Below, piece by piece: positions 1-6,796 of a stretch of 64,000 bases of DNA. Each line of letters begins with the position of its first letter. Position 1 is the first letter of the stretch. Under the pieces are notes generated by a model. That model was not told the DNA's origin and made no database searches. It saw only the letters and a list, made by a program, of their open reading frames with translations. This DNA is from JAAYRQ01 sp035647815 (GTDB taxonomy: Bacteria > Bacillota > Syntrophomonadia > Syntrophomonadales > Syntrophomonadaceae), in the NCBI GenBank assembly GCA_035647815.1, contig DASRMR010000047.1:1-64000 (forward strand). The letters are read 5' to 3'. The translations under genes and the position numbers were made by a program.

Positions 1-355
1 ATAATGTACTACCACAATATTTATCAAAATAATTTTCCCTACTTATTTTATCTATAATATTAAAGTTTGCTGATTCACTATTATAATCATCGTATTCATT
101 CATCATGACCACATGATTATCAAAAGTTTTACCTTCACATAAAGATAAATCAACACCTATTGGTTTTTCACTATTTGCAAATTCGGTTATACCTAATGCT
201 TTAAAACTATCGTTAAAATAATTTATTTGCCAACCTTTAACCTCTTTTAATATTTCACAACTAAACAATGAATCTAAATCATCACTTAAAATTAAATCAT
301 AATACCTATCATCATTTACCCAATTAGGGAATAAGTTTTTAATTTCTTTTTTCAC
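1..355 (-). CDS. Partial phage-element protein of unknown function, cut by the window edge
   Basis: An open leftward frame runs from a GTG at 355 off the left edge (118 codons seen). I do not recognise the family with confidence. The N-terminal part reads LILSDDLDSLFSCEILKEVK, an acidic D-D-x-D-S stretch in a predicted strand-helix context, which loosely resembles metal-binding phosphoesterase (DHH-type) motifs; that is only a hint. The GTG is the first start codon after an in-frame TAG, but no clear ribosome site precedes it, so the start is uncertain. It is the fourth gene of the same leftward phage-like cluster (holin-like, scaffold-like, capsid), but a terminator at 528-555 separates it from the capsid gene, so it may be transcribed apart. 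Confidence 0.5.
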   Translation of the reverse strand, partial: MKKEIKNLFPNWVNDDRYYDLILSDDLDSLFSCEILKEVKGWQINYFNDSFKALGITEFANSEKPIGVDLSLCEGKTFDNHVVMMNEYDDYNSESANFNIIDKISRENYFDKYCGSTL

Positions 356-527
356 TGTCTATATGTTTGTCAATCTATTGTGATTTGTGAGTCATATATT
401 TAACCAAAAGGTTAGAGTATTAATTCACCTCCAATTCATTCTACATCTCAAAAGTGGGGATACGTTATACCCCTTTCAATTACAAACATTGTTCAACTCC
501 TTTTCTAATTAATTTTTTATAATAGAA

Positions 528-555
528 AAAGAGGCGATATAAAAACCGCCTCTTT
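528..555 (-). terminator. Rho-independent terminator after the capsid gene
   Basis: Arms AAAGAGGCG (528-536) and CGCCTCTTT (547-555) pair fully over 9 bp around a 10-nt loop. Read leftward the hairpin runs into a T-rich tract. It lies 38 nt past the capsid stop codon. The 361-527 stretch holds no gene; it contains a strong GGAGGTG site (leftward, near 430) with no start codon after it, possibly a remnant. Confidence 0.8.
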
Positions 556-592
556 AATCTCTTTTGAGTTATTAAATTATTAAATCTAAAAT

Positions 593-1450
593 CTAAACAA
601 TAGCAAAACTTGCCCCTGCTCTACTATTTAGTAATTTTAAACCGAATTGTGTTTCTAAAAATATAGATTGTTTACTACCACTTACTGCCTGTGGTACTGC
701 ATGGAATGGAATTAATTCAGCCAATTCAAGATAATTAGGATTTACTATAAATAGTTTATCATCTAATTTTTCAGATAAAACAAAACGAATCCTACCATAA
801 GTAGTTACATAAAGTTCAGTATCAAAACCTTGAAACATATCCCTAGCCATAAATTCAACATTGTTAAACTCATTTAATTTAACTTTTAATGAAGCAGGTA
901 GGAAACAAATCATTTCATCACTTACCCCTGCGTCATATACTTTGGAAACTACTTCTTCAAATTTTGCTTTTGTAAATGTAGCATTAGTAACCTGATTATC
1001 TTCATTAATTTGTGCTAAAATACCATCTGTTTTATAGGTTTTAGTTGCAGATGTATAATCTTTTACACCATTAATTAAAATATCTTCCATCTTTAATTTC
1101 ATTGCTTTAGTTTTCTTTACTGTTTCATAAGCAATTAGATCACTAATACCTTTTGCATTAGTTGATTGTGCAGTATTAGAAACTACTGCTGTAGCACCAA
1201 TTAATTCACAATAATTACTCAAAAGTTCTAAAGTATCATCTACTGGATTAGGAGCATCAGCACCTTCACCTAAAGTCATTACTGCATTTTCATTAATTGC
1301 TTCCTCAATCCAATTTAAAGTTACATTTTCCGCTTTTACTGTTTTAGGTAAAAGTAAAGTAGTAAAAGGGGTTAAAATTGGTGTAGTTTGAATTAATACA
1401 TCTTTCAAATCAATAGATTGTCCCTCAATAAATTTATCTTGTGTAAACAT
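593..1450 (-). CDS. Major capsid protein, SU10/DUF5309-like (HK97 fold)
   Basis: The 285-residue protein resembles the SU10-like (DUF5309) phage major capsid family, which assembles the icosahedral head. The N-terminus (about 10-60) has the 'DLKDVL..TTPILTPFTTLL' pattern and an acidic turn EGADAPNPVDDT. The middle (about 95-160) would form the E-loop and spine helix (IAYETVKKTKAMKLKMEDILINGV). The C-terminus ends in the typical QFGLKLLNSRAGASFAIV. The length fits the family. The start at 1450 has AGGAGG 8 nt upstream. It follows a scaffold-like gene by 29 nt in the same operon, which is the usual scaffold-then-capsid order. No portal, terminase or tail gene is visible here. The family is assigned from memory of its motifs, without a search. 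Confidence 0.72.
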   Translation of the reverse strand: MFTQDKFIEGQSIDLKDVLIQTTPILTPFTTLLLPKTVKAENVTLNWIEEAINENAVMTLGEGADAPNPVDDTLELLSNYCELIGATAVVSNTAQSTNAKGISDLIAYETVKKTKAMKLKMEDILINGVKDYTSATKTYKTDGILAQINEDNQVTNATFTKAKFEEVVSKVYDAGVSDEMICFLPASLKVKLNEFNNVEFMARDMFQGFDTELYVTTYGRIRFVLSEKLDDKLFIVNPNYLELAELIPFHAVPQAVSGSKQSIFLETQFGLKLLNSRAGASFAIV

Positions 1451-1479
1451 TTACATTCCTCCTAAATTTTTGTTTATAT

Positions 1480-1899
1480 TTACTTACTAAATAATGCCTT
1501 AACCATTCCCAAAGTATCATTATTCTTTTTTGCCTGAGAATAAGAATCTGTTTTATTTACATTATTATTTGGGATATAGTTATTATTTAGTTTTCTAGTA
1601 TCTAAAATTTTATTCAATAGATTTATTTGTTCATCAAGTTGTTTAGAATCATTGACATTAAAAAAATCTACAAATTCATGTAGATTATTTTCTTTAAGTA
1701 TTAAGTTTTTTTCTTTATTCCATAATTCCAATTCTTTTTGTTCTAATGCAATTTCTGCATCTGATTTTTCTTTAGGTTTATGTTTTTCTAGTTCTGTTAT
1801 TTGTAATTGAATTGGTTCTAATTCTTCTTTAATCCATTTGTTTTTCTCATCATTAATTAATTGATTAATATATGATTGTTGTTCTTCTGTAAATTCCAT
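1480..1899 (-). CDS. Putative capsid scaffolding protein (DUF4355-like coiled coil)
   Basis: A 139-residue, highly charged protein. Residues 1-75 are predicted coiled coil rich in E, K and Q (LQITELEKHKPKEKSDAEIA). A middle segment NNLHEFVDFFNVNDSKQLDE resembles the C-terminal half of DUF4355-type phage scaffolds. The tail (105-139) is Asn-rich and ends in a short helix GMVKALFSK. Scaffolds typically sit just upstream of the major capsid gene, as here, and guide procapsid assembly before they leave or are cut. The gene is only 3 nt from the holin-like gene, so the two are almost certainly co-transcribed. The function is inferred from shape and position and is not proven. Confidence 0.62.
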   Translation of the reverse strand: MEFTEEQQSYINQLINDEKNKWIKEELEPIQLQITELEKHKPKEKSDAEIALEQKELELWNKEKNLILKENNLHEFVDFFNVNDSKQLDEQINLLNKILDTRKLNNNYIPNNNVNKTDSYSQAKKNNDTLGMVKALFSK

Positions 1900-1902
1900 A
1901 AA

Positions 1903-2109
1903 TTACCTTCCCTCCAGTTTATTAGTTAAATTTTCAATGGCCATAATTATTTGACCATGAGCATCATTACTTTTTTCAATTTGTATCATTAACTTTTCTT
2001 CCCTAGTTTTTGATTCCTTTCTACTATCAAATAATAACCAAACAAATAAAACCGCAAATACCCCTTGGCTAATTATCAATTTTAATAGTTCCGGATTAAA
2101 TCCCTCCAT
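1903..2109 (-). CDS. BhlA/UviB-type holin-like small membrane protein
   Basis: A 68-residue protein with one N-terminal membrane helix (about 10-26, LIISQGVFAVLFVWLLF) followed by DSRKESKTREEKL and a charged amphipathic tail. This layout and the phrase 'SQGVFAVLFVWLLFDSRKES' match the BhlA/UviB family of bacteriocin- and phage-associated holin-like peptides, which sit in the cytoplasmic membrane and help release lysin or bacteriocin. The start has a GGGGGTG site 5 nt upstream. It is first in the operon with the scaffold and capsid genes; a lysis-type gene placed before the head genes, instead of after the tail genes, is unusual. The 2110-2407 stretch upstream is AT-rich, and I see no gene in it. 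Confidence 0.75.
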   Translation of the reverse strand: MEGFNPELLKLIISQGVFAVLFVWLLFDSRKESKTREEKLMIQIEKSNDAHGQIIMAIENLTNKLEGR

Positions 2110-2543
2110 TTAAACACCCCCTGAACTTATAAATTTATATTTCATTTTATTAAGTTATCTATTATGTATATAAACTAATTAAATATAGGGTTATTTACCT
2201 TTTTACACTACAGTAACTTATTAAACGATATAAAACTATATAAAACTAATTTTCGTTCAACCTAGAGGTAAATTTCATTGAGTTTATAAGGAAAATTACT
2301 ACTATAAAACTAGATTGTTATGCAATATATAAACAGTATGTTTTTTTATGTAATTATCAGTTTAATAATCAGTAGGAATTTATTTTTTAATATAAGTGAA
2401 AATATACTACTCCCTATATACACGATTATGAATAAAACATAAATAATACATTTAAAGTGCCATTATACCTATGTTATCTACATAATAAGCAAAATAATTT
2501 GTTTTTGTAGAACCCTATATATAGTGGGATTAGGGGAGGTTTT

Positions 2544-2681
2544 CTATTTCGTGACATTTTGTTTATTCCTATATTTTTCAGTTGCTTTCCTCCATAATTT
2601 TTGTTTTCTTTTTTCCCAACAAATCGAACAATATTTTTGCCTGTTGTTTATATGTTTTATCAATTTCCCACACTCAGCACA
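2544..2681 (-). pseudogene. Decayed zinc-ribbon gene copy 1 (start and promoter lost)
   Basis: The 45-codon frame reads CAECGKLIKHINNRQKYCSI and onward to a stop inside an R2 repeat. It matches the zinc-ribbon core of the intact copies but lacks their first 18 residues: the DNA jumps from TGT directly into a shortened R1 repeat, and there is no start codon between it and an upstream in-frame TGA. The promoter part of R1 is also missing. It is a deletion remnant of the same paralogous set. Confidence 0.7.
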
Positions 2682-2827
2682 TCCCCTATATACACGATTA
2701 TCTCAAAAATCCTTGCAAATACCAATATTTCGGTAGTTACAAGGGGTTTTAGGGGTGTTTTGGGTTTTTGGTAAATCCCTATATGTCGGGGTTAGGAGAG
2801 AGTATTAGCATGTCTAGCAAAACAATA

Positions 2828-3010
2828 TTAACGATATTTGTGTTTATTGTTATTCCATGTGTTTCTCTTGATTTTTTTATACATTTCTTTAGCACAATAA
2901 TCACAATATTTTTTATTATATACCGTTTGTTCTATCAATTTTCCACACTCACTACAAAGAATATATCCTTCTGATAATTTTATATTTACATTGTGTTTTA
3001 TATTATCCAT
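2828..3010 (-). CDS. Small zinc-ribbon protein, intact copy A
   Basis: A 60-residue protein starting MDNIKHNVNIKLSEGYILCS. Four cysteines form CxxC (CSEC, 19-22) and CxxC (CDYC) about 17 residues apart, a treble-clef or zinc-ribbon spacing, followed by a basic tail (KKIKRNTWNNNKHKYR). Such mini-proteins occur in phages and mobile elements as nucleic-acid or protein binders, but I cannot name a function. A -10-like TGTAAT lies 52 nt before the ATG. The ATG directly follows TATATAGGGG, so the Shine-Dalgarno-like bases touch the start codon; translation may be weak or leaderless-like. It is 90% identical in its first 18 residues or more to copy B but diverges after the second cysteine pair. Confidence 0.6.
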   Translation of the reverse strand: MDNIKHNVNIKLSEGYILCSECGKLIEQTVYNKKYCDYCAKEMYKKIKRNTWNNNKHKYR

Positions 3011-3154
3011 CCCCTATATACACGATTACGAATTTTTTATAAATAATACCTTCAAAGTGTTATTACACCTATGTTATCTACATAATAAGCAAAATTTTAG
3101 ATGAAGAAATAAATCCCTATATAATGGGATTAAGAGGGATTTTCTAAACGCTAA

Positions 3155-3221
3155 CATTGTGTAGTTTTTTAGGTAGTATCTGTTGTTATATACTACATAA
3201 TAAGGAATAATCAAAAACTAC
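3155..3221. repeat. Nested hairpin element R3, copy 1
   Basis: Outer arms GTAGTTTTT and AAAAACTAC enclose inner arms GTAGTAT and ATACTAC. The inner part plus the trailing TACATAATAAGGAA recurs at about 3750-3800, also just before an R2 repeat. TACATAATAAG is shared with the R1 repeats, so R3 may be an R1-derived or regulatory segment. Confidence 0.5.
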
Positions 3222-3271
3222 AAATAAATCCCTATATAGCGGGGTTAGGGGAGGTTTTCTAAGTGTCGGAT

Positions 3272-3448
3272 TTATCGAACTCTCTTTGTTCTGTCCCACT
3301 CTCTTTGTTGCTCTAATCTAACTTCTTTCCAACAAGCAGAGCAATATTTTTGCCTGTTGTTTGTATGTTTTATCAATTTCCCACATTCAGCACAAAGAAT
3401 ATATCCTTCTGATAATTTTATATTTACATTGTGTTTTATATTATCCAT
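3272..3448 (-). CDS. Small zinc-ribbon protein, intact copy B
   Basis: A 58-residue frame starts with ATG at 3448 and stops with TAA at 3272. The first 26 residues are nearly the same as in copy A (MDNIKHNVNIKLSEGYILC, then AECGKLI); the rest reads KHTNNRQKYCSACWKEVRLE with a basic tail ending DRTKRVR. CxxC pairs at 19-22 and about 36-39 should bind one zinc. A TATTAT box is 52 nt upstream, the same distance as in copy A, and an R2 repeat begins 10 nt past the stop. Conservation of the zinc site across copies, with drift in the tail, suggests selection on the core. The role is unknown. Confidence 0.6.
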   Translation of the reverse strand: MDNIKHNVNIKLSEGYILCAECGKLIKHTNNRQKYCSACWKEVRLEQQREWDRTKRVR

Positions 3449-3603
3449 CCCCTATATACACTATTATCATTAATTTATAAATAATGTTCTTAAAGTACCA
3501 TAATACCTATATTATCTACATAATAAGGAATATTTTAGATGAAGAAATAAATCCCTATATAGTGGGGCTAGGAGGGGTTTTCTAAGTGGTAAAGTATTTG
3601 TTT

Positions 3604-3675
3604 TTATGTTTTATATTTACGTCTATAATCATCCCAACAAGTAGAACAATATTTTTGCCTGTTGTTTGTATGTTT
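3604..3675 (-). pseudogene. Decayed zinc-ribbon gene copy 2 (C-terminal fragment fused to foreign DNA)
   Basis: The frame KHTNNRQKYCSTCWDDYRRK and onward keeps only the second CxxC half. Upstream, the first half is replaced by unrelated DNA that, one frame over, reads SLIEISKQEMEYLIEKGFLK, the style of a phage-protein C-terminus. This looks like an illegitimate junction between a zinc-ribbon copy and another gene fragment. Confidence 0.6.
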
Positions 3676-3749
3676 TTAAAAAACCCTTTTCTATTAGATA
3701 TTCCATTTCTTGTTTTGATATTTCAATCAAAGATATTGCCCCTTTATTG

Positions 3750-3812
3750 TATAGTTTTTAGGTAGTATTTCACTGTTATATACTACATAATAAGGAAAAT
3801 TGAAAAAAATAC
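3750..3812. repeat. Hairpin element R3, copy 2
   Basis: TAGTTTTTAGGTAGTAT, a 9-10 nt loop, then ATACTACATAATAAGGAA. The inner hairpin GGTAGTAT/ATACTACC-like is kept while the loop differs from copy 1, which argues that pairing is conserved. It lies directly before the R2 copy at 3819. Confidence 0.45.
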
Positions 3813-3835
3813 AAATAAATCCCTATATAGTGGGG

Positions 3836-4003
3836 TTAGAAAGGGTTTTCTAAATAGGTAGCAGGACGATATTTGTCTTTATATTTATGCCATTTTATTA
3901 GTTGCCTGTCTCTTTCTTTTTCCTTCCAACAAGTAGAACAATATTTTTGCCTATTATTTGTTGGTTTTATCAATTTCCCACACTCGCTACAATAAATATA
4001 TTT
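3836..4003 (-). pseudogene. Decayed zinc-ribbon gene copy 3 (N-terminus lost)
   Basis: The frame reads KYIYCSECGKLIKPTNNRQK, then YCSTCWKEKERDRQLIKWHK and ends inside an R2 repeat. Both CxxC pairs are kept. The first 15 residues and R1 are missing: the frame enters unrelated DNA at about 4003 and meets a TGA with no start codon between. It could be expressed only from a start I cannot see. Confidence 0.6.
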
Positions 4004-4081
4004 GCTAAGTCAAAAGGTATGAGTTATAATATTTTAGATAGTGGTATTGACATTTTAACTATTTTAAAAAAATACAATTAA
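4001..4081 (+). pseudogene. 3' remnant of an unidentified ORF next to the att site
   Basis: A rightward frame reads FAKSKGMSYNILDSGIDILT, then ILKKYN and stop. It is compositionally protein-like (a helix-turn ending in a basic helix), but the frame is shared with the 5' end of a decayed zinc-ribbon copy, so only the last 25 or so codons of some gene remain. Integrase genes often end beside an att site, but this tail lacks any integrase signature that I know, so I leave it unnamed. Confidence 0.35.
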
Positions 4082-4133
4082 ATACTCTCTAAACACCGAA
4101 ATATAGGGATTTGACATTTGAATTTTATTTTAA

Positions 4134-4180
4134 GAATGGCATTCAAGAGGTCGAGGGTTCGAGTCCCTCTAGCTCCACCA
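4134..4180 (+). tRNA. 3' fragment of tRNA-Ala(GGC): probable attachment-site duplication
   Basis: From the anticodon loop (ATGGCAT, anticodon GGC at 4138-4140) the sequence follows a tRNA to its end: anticodon 3' stem TCAAG, variable loop AGGTC, T-arm GAGGG-TTCGAGT-CCCTC, acceptor TAGCTCC, A, and encoded CCA (4178-4180). The U at the position equivalent to 70 fits the alanine G3-U70 identity pair. The anticodon 5' stem, D-arm and 5' acceptor are absent: the bases before 4134 (TTTTATTTTAA) do not pair. A partial tRNA with the phage-like genes on its broken side is the classic right attachment site of a tRNA-integrating element; the intact tRNA gene would then lie left of the window. Confidence 0.8.
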
Positions 4181-4197
4181 TTATTATATTTGTCAAT

Positions 4198-4252
4198 AAG
4201 GGTGGTACCACGGGAATTTCACTCTCGTCCCTAACCGGATGAGAGTTTTTTT
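4198..4252 (+). promoter_or_regulatory. Truncated T-box riboswitch: antiterminator and terminator only, upstream of leuS
   Basis: The conserved T-box AGGGTGGTACCACG is at 4199-4212; this is the part that pairs with the free CCA end of uncharged tRNA. It can form the antiterminator by pairing GGG with CCC near 4229-4231. The rival terminator has a 10-bp stem, ACTCTCGTCC (4221-4230) with GGATGAGAGT (4237-4246), then seven T. A complete leader would have about 150-200 nt upstream with Stem I and a leucine specifier codon. Here only 17 nt separate the T-box from the CCA of the tRNA-Ala fragment, and the element DNA beyond shows no Stem I. Confidence 0.85.
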
Positions 4253-4279
4253 ATTTTTCTGACTAAAAAGGAGGCAACT

Positions 4280-6763
4280 TTGTTGGAAAACAAGTACGAT
4301 TTTGAAAATATTGAGAACAAATGGCAAAAGTACTGGAAAGAAAACGATTTTTATAAAGTTAAAGTAGATGAAAGCAAGCCTAAATACTATAATTTAGAAA
4401 TGTTCCCCTATCCTTCAGGTAATCTACATATGGGACATGTGCGTAATTATGCTATTGGTGATGTAGTAGCACGTTTTAAAAGCATGTGTGGTTACAATGT
4501 CTTACATCCTATGGGATGGGACGCTTTCGGGCTCCCGGCTGAAAATGCTGCTATCCAGCACAGTATTCCTCCCGCACAATGGACTGACACTAATATAGCA
4601 ATTATGAAAGAACAATTACAAAAATTGGGTGTTAGCTATGATTGGGATCGGGAATTAGCGACTTGTAAACCAGATTATTATAAGTTTACCCAGTGGATGT
4701 TTCTAAAACTCTACGAAAATAACTTAGCATACAAAAAAGATGCCGGAGTTAACTGGTGTCCATCTTGCCATACAGTTTTAGCTAATGAACAAGTAGTAGA
4801 TGGTGGTTGTGAGCGTTGTGAAGCTAAGGTAGAAAAGAAGCAACTCGAACAATGGTTTTTCAAAATTACTGATTATGCTGAAAGGTTAATCGATGATTTA
4901 GATCTACTACCTGGCTGGCCTGAAAAAGTTATAACTATGCAAACCAACTGGATTGGCCGTAGTGAAGGTTGTCAATTTTCCATGGCTATAGCAGATAGTG
5001 ATGAAACTATTTCCGTATTCACTACCCGCCCAGATACTGTTTTTGGTGTTACTTATATGGTTTTAGCACCGGAACATCCATTAGTTAAAAAAATGTGTGC
5101 TGAAAATACTGTAAAACAAGAAGTTAAAGATTTTGTAGAAGAAATAGAATTTACAAGTGATGTTGACCGTACCTCTACAGAGGCAGAGAAACTAGGAGTC
5201 TTTACTGGTCTTTATGCTATAAATCCTTTTAACGAAAAGAAAATCCCTATTTGGATTGCTAACTATGTACTCATAGATTATGGGACAGGCGCCATAATGG
5301 CTGTACCTGCACATGATGAAAGAGATTTAGAATTTGCTCTTAAATATAATTTACCTATAACTACTGTAATCCAAGGTGATACAAATTCTGCTGCAGACGA
5401 AGATGTTCAGGAAGCATATATTGGTGATGGCATCATGGTTAATTCAGGAGAATTCGATGGTCTTTCTATTGAGGCAGGGCAAAAAGCTATCATCGACTTT
5501 ATCGAGAAAAACTCCATTGGTGAAGGTACTATAAATTACCGCCTAAGAGATTGGTTAATCTCTAGACAACGTTACTGGGGAACACCGATTCCTATTATTC
5601 ATTGTGAAAATTGTGGTGTAGTTCCTGTACCATATAAAGATTTGCCAGTACTTTTACCTGAAAATATTGCATTTAAGCCATCTGGAGAATCTCCTTTAAA
5701 ATATGTAGATGATTTCATAAATACGACTTGTCCTACTTGTGGTAAACCAGCCCAAAGAGAAACTGACACTATGGATACATTTGTCTGTTCATCCTGGTAT
5801 TTCACCCGTTTCACAAGTCCCAATAATGCTGATCTACCTTTTGATAGAGAAGCTGCTGACTATTGGATGCCAGTTGATCAATATATAGGTGGTGTGGAAC
5901 ATGCTATTTTGCACCTTATGTATGCTCGTTTTCTAACTAAATTCCTATATGATATTGATATGCTATCTTGCCAAGAACCATTTTCTAATCTTTTAACCCA
6001 AGGCATGGTTTTAAAAGATGGTGTAAAAATGTCTAAATCTAAAGGCAATGTAGTCAGTCCAGAAGAAATTATTGATAAATATGGTGCAGATACTGCCCGA
6101 CTATTTATCTTGTTTGCTGCTCCACCCGAAAGAGATCTAGGTTGGAGTGACCAAGGTGTTGAAGGTTCTTATCGCTTTTTAAACCGAGTATGGCGCTTAG
6201 TTAATGATTACGCTGAAAATATAAGAGATATCACAGCAAAACCAGCTGAAATGGATAAATTAGATGAAGCCACTAAAGACCTTAGATACAAAACTCATTT
6301 TACTATTAAAAAGGTAACAGATGACTTAGAAGAACGGTTTAACTTTAATACTGCCGTTAGTGCCATAATGGAGTTAAGTAACACCTTATATAGTTATCGT
6401 AATAATCCTAATCCTGATTTAACCGTAGTAAAAGAAGCTATAGAAAGCTTATTGATTTTACTTACCCCGTTTTGTCCACATTTTTGTGAAGAGTTATGGG
6501 AAGTAATTGGAAATAAAGAAAGCATCACTTTACAAGCTTGGCCTGAATATGACCAAACAGCTTTAATTAAAGATGAGGTTGAGATTGTCGTACAAATTAA
6601 TGGAAAAGTTAGGGATCGTGTTAAGGTACCCTCAAATAGCAATAAAGACGAATTGCGCCAAATAGCTCTTGAAAACTCTAGAATTGTAGAGTTGACAAAA
6701 GATAAAAAGATTGTGAAAATAATCATAATACCTGACAAACTAATAAATATTGTCGCAAAGTAG
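4280..6763 (+). CDS. leuS: Leucyl-tRNA synthetase
   Basis: LeuS charges tRNA-Leu with leucine in the cytoplasm and removes mischarged products. The 827-residue length is normal. The class I signatures are HMGH (50-53) and KMSKS (583-587). A zinc-binding insert with CPSC and CERC lies at about 160-183, and the CP1 editing domain at about 225-415, with the threonine-rich VFTTRPDTVFG segment. The C-terminal anticodon and tail domains follow. Two TTG codons in tandem (4280 and 4283) could start it; AAGGAGG at 4268-4274 favours the second slightly. It is the first native gene after the integrated element and is monocistronic. Control should come from the T-box just upstream, but that leader lacks its tRNA-sensing half. 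Confidence 0.97.
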   Translation: MLENKYDFENIENKWQKYWKENDFYKVKVDESKPKYYNLEMFPYPSGNLHMGHVRNYAIGDVVARFKSMCGYNVLHPMGWDAFGLPAENAAIQHSIPPAQWTDTNIAIMKEQLQKLGVSYDWDRELATCKPDYYKFTQWMFLKLYENNLAYKKDAGVNWCPSCHTVLANEQVVDGGCERCEAKVEKKQLEQWFFKITDYAERLIDDLDLLPGWPEKVITMQTNWIGRSEGCQFSMAIADSDETISVFTTRPDTVFGVTYMVLAPEHPLVKKMCAENTVKQEVKDFVEEIEFTSDVDRTSTEAEKLGVFTGLYAINPFNEKKIPIWIANYVLIDYGTGAIMAVPAHDERDLEFALKYNLPITTVIQGDTNSAADEDVQEAYIGDGIMVNSGEFDGLSIEAGQKAIIDFIEKNSIGEGTINYRLRDWLISRQRYWGTPIPIIHCENCGVVPVPYKDLPVLLPENIAFKPSGESPLKYVDDFINTTCPTCGKPAQRETDTMDTFVCSSWYFTRFTSPNNADLPFDREAADYWMPVDQYIGGVEHAILHLMYARFLTKFLYDIDMLSCQEPFSNLLTQGMVLKDGVKMSKSKGNVVSPEEIIDKYGADTARLFILFAAPPERDLGWSDQGVEGSYRFLNRVWRLVNDYAENIRDITAKPAEMDKLDEATKDLRYKTHFTIKKVTDDLEERFNFNTAVSAIMELSNTLYSYRNNPNPDLTVVKEAIESLLILLTPFCPHFCEELWEVIGNKESITLQAWPEYDQTALIKDEVEIVVQINGKVRDRVKVPSNSNKDELRQIALENSRIVELTKDKKIVKIIIIPDKLINIVAK

Positions 6764-6796
6764 GTACCAATAATGTGTTGGTATATTTTACACCCC

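Larger units (their letters stand above)
2411..3853. repeat. Array of two alternating repeat types (R1 and R2) framing zinc-ribbon gene copies
   Basis: The string CCCTATATA or a one-base variant recurs ten times. R2 (about 35 bp, ATCCCTATATAGTGGGG then TTAGGGGAGGTTTTCTAA) lies at 2512-2546, 2775-2807 (diverged), 3113-3147, 3228-3262, 3551-3585 and 3819-3853. R1 (CCCCTATATACACGATTA plus about 70 bp) lies at 2411-2495, 2682-2700 (cut short), 3011-3095 and 3449-3530. On the minus strand R1 is the upstream region of each zinc-ribbon gene: it holds a conserved -10-like box (TATAAT, TGTAAT or TATTAT) 52 nt before the intact ATGs and a TTGCTT-like -35. R2 sits at or just past each stop codon. So the repeat unit is gene plus its own 5' and 3' flanks, duplicated in tandem. 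Spacers vary, so this is not a CRISPR array. Confidence 0.8.

Noticed and set aside
2524..2974. Rightward ORFs of about 70 residues in the repeat array (2524-2736, 2768-2974)
   Set aside because: They are the reverse strand of zinc-ribbon gene copies; the leftward frames keep CxxC motifs across copies, while the rightward ones have hydrophobic, low-complexity composition.
2411..3853. CRISPR array suspected from evenly repeated CCCTATATA strings
   Set aside because: Repeats are two different types, spacing is irregular (about 80-270 nt), spacers contain related gene copies, and no cas gene is near.
4001..4081. Calling the ORF remnant an integrase
   Set aside because: The position is suggestive, but no catalytic Tyr or Ser recombinase motif can be seen in 25 residues.
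4111..4140. Promoter for leuS at TTGACA (4111-4116)
   Set aside because: A perfect -35 is present, but no -10 box occurs at 16-18 nt; GAATGG at that place belongs to the tRNA fragment.
4134..4180. Complete tRNA gene
   Set aside because: The D-arm, 5' acceptor and 5' anticodon stem are missing, so it is a 3' fragment only.
6394..6738. Antisense ORF within leuS
   Set aside because: It is the shadow of a well-supported gene with no ribosome site and no family match.
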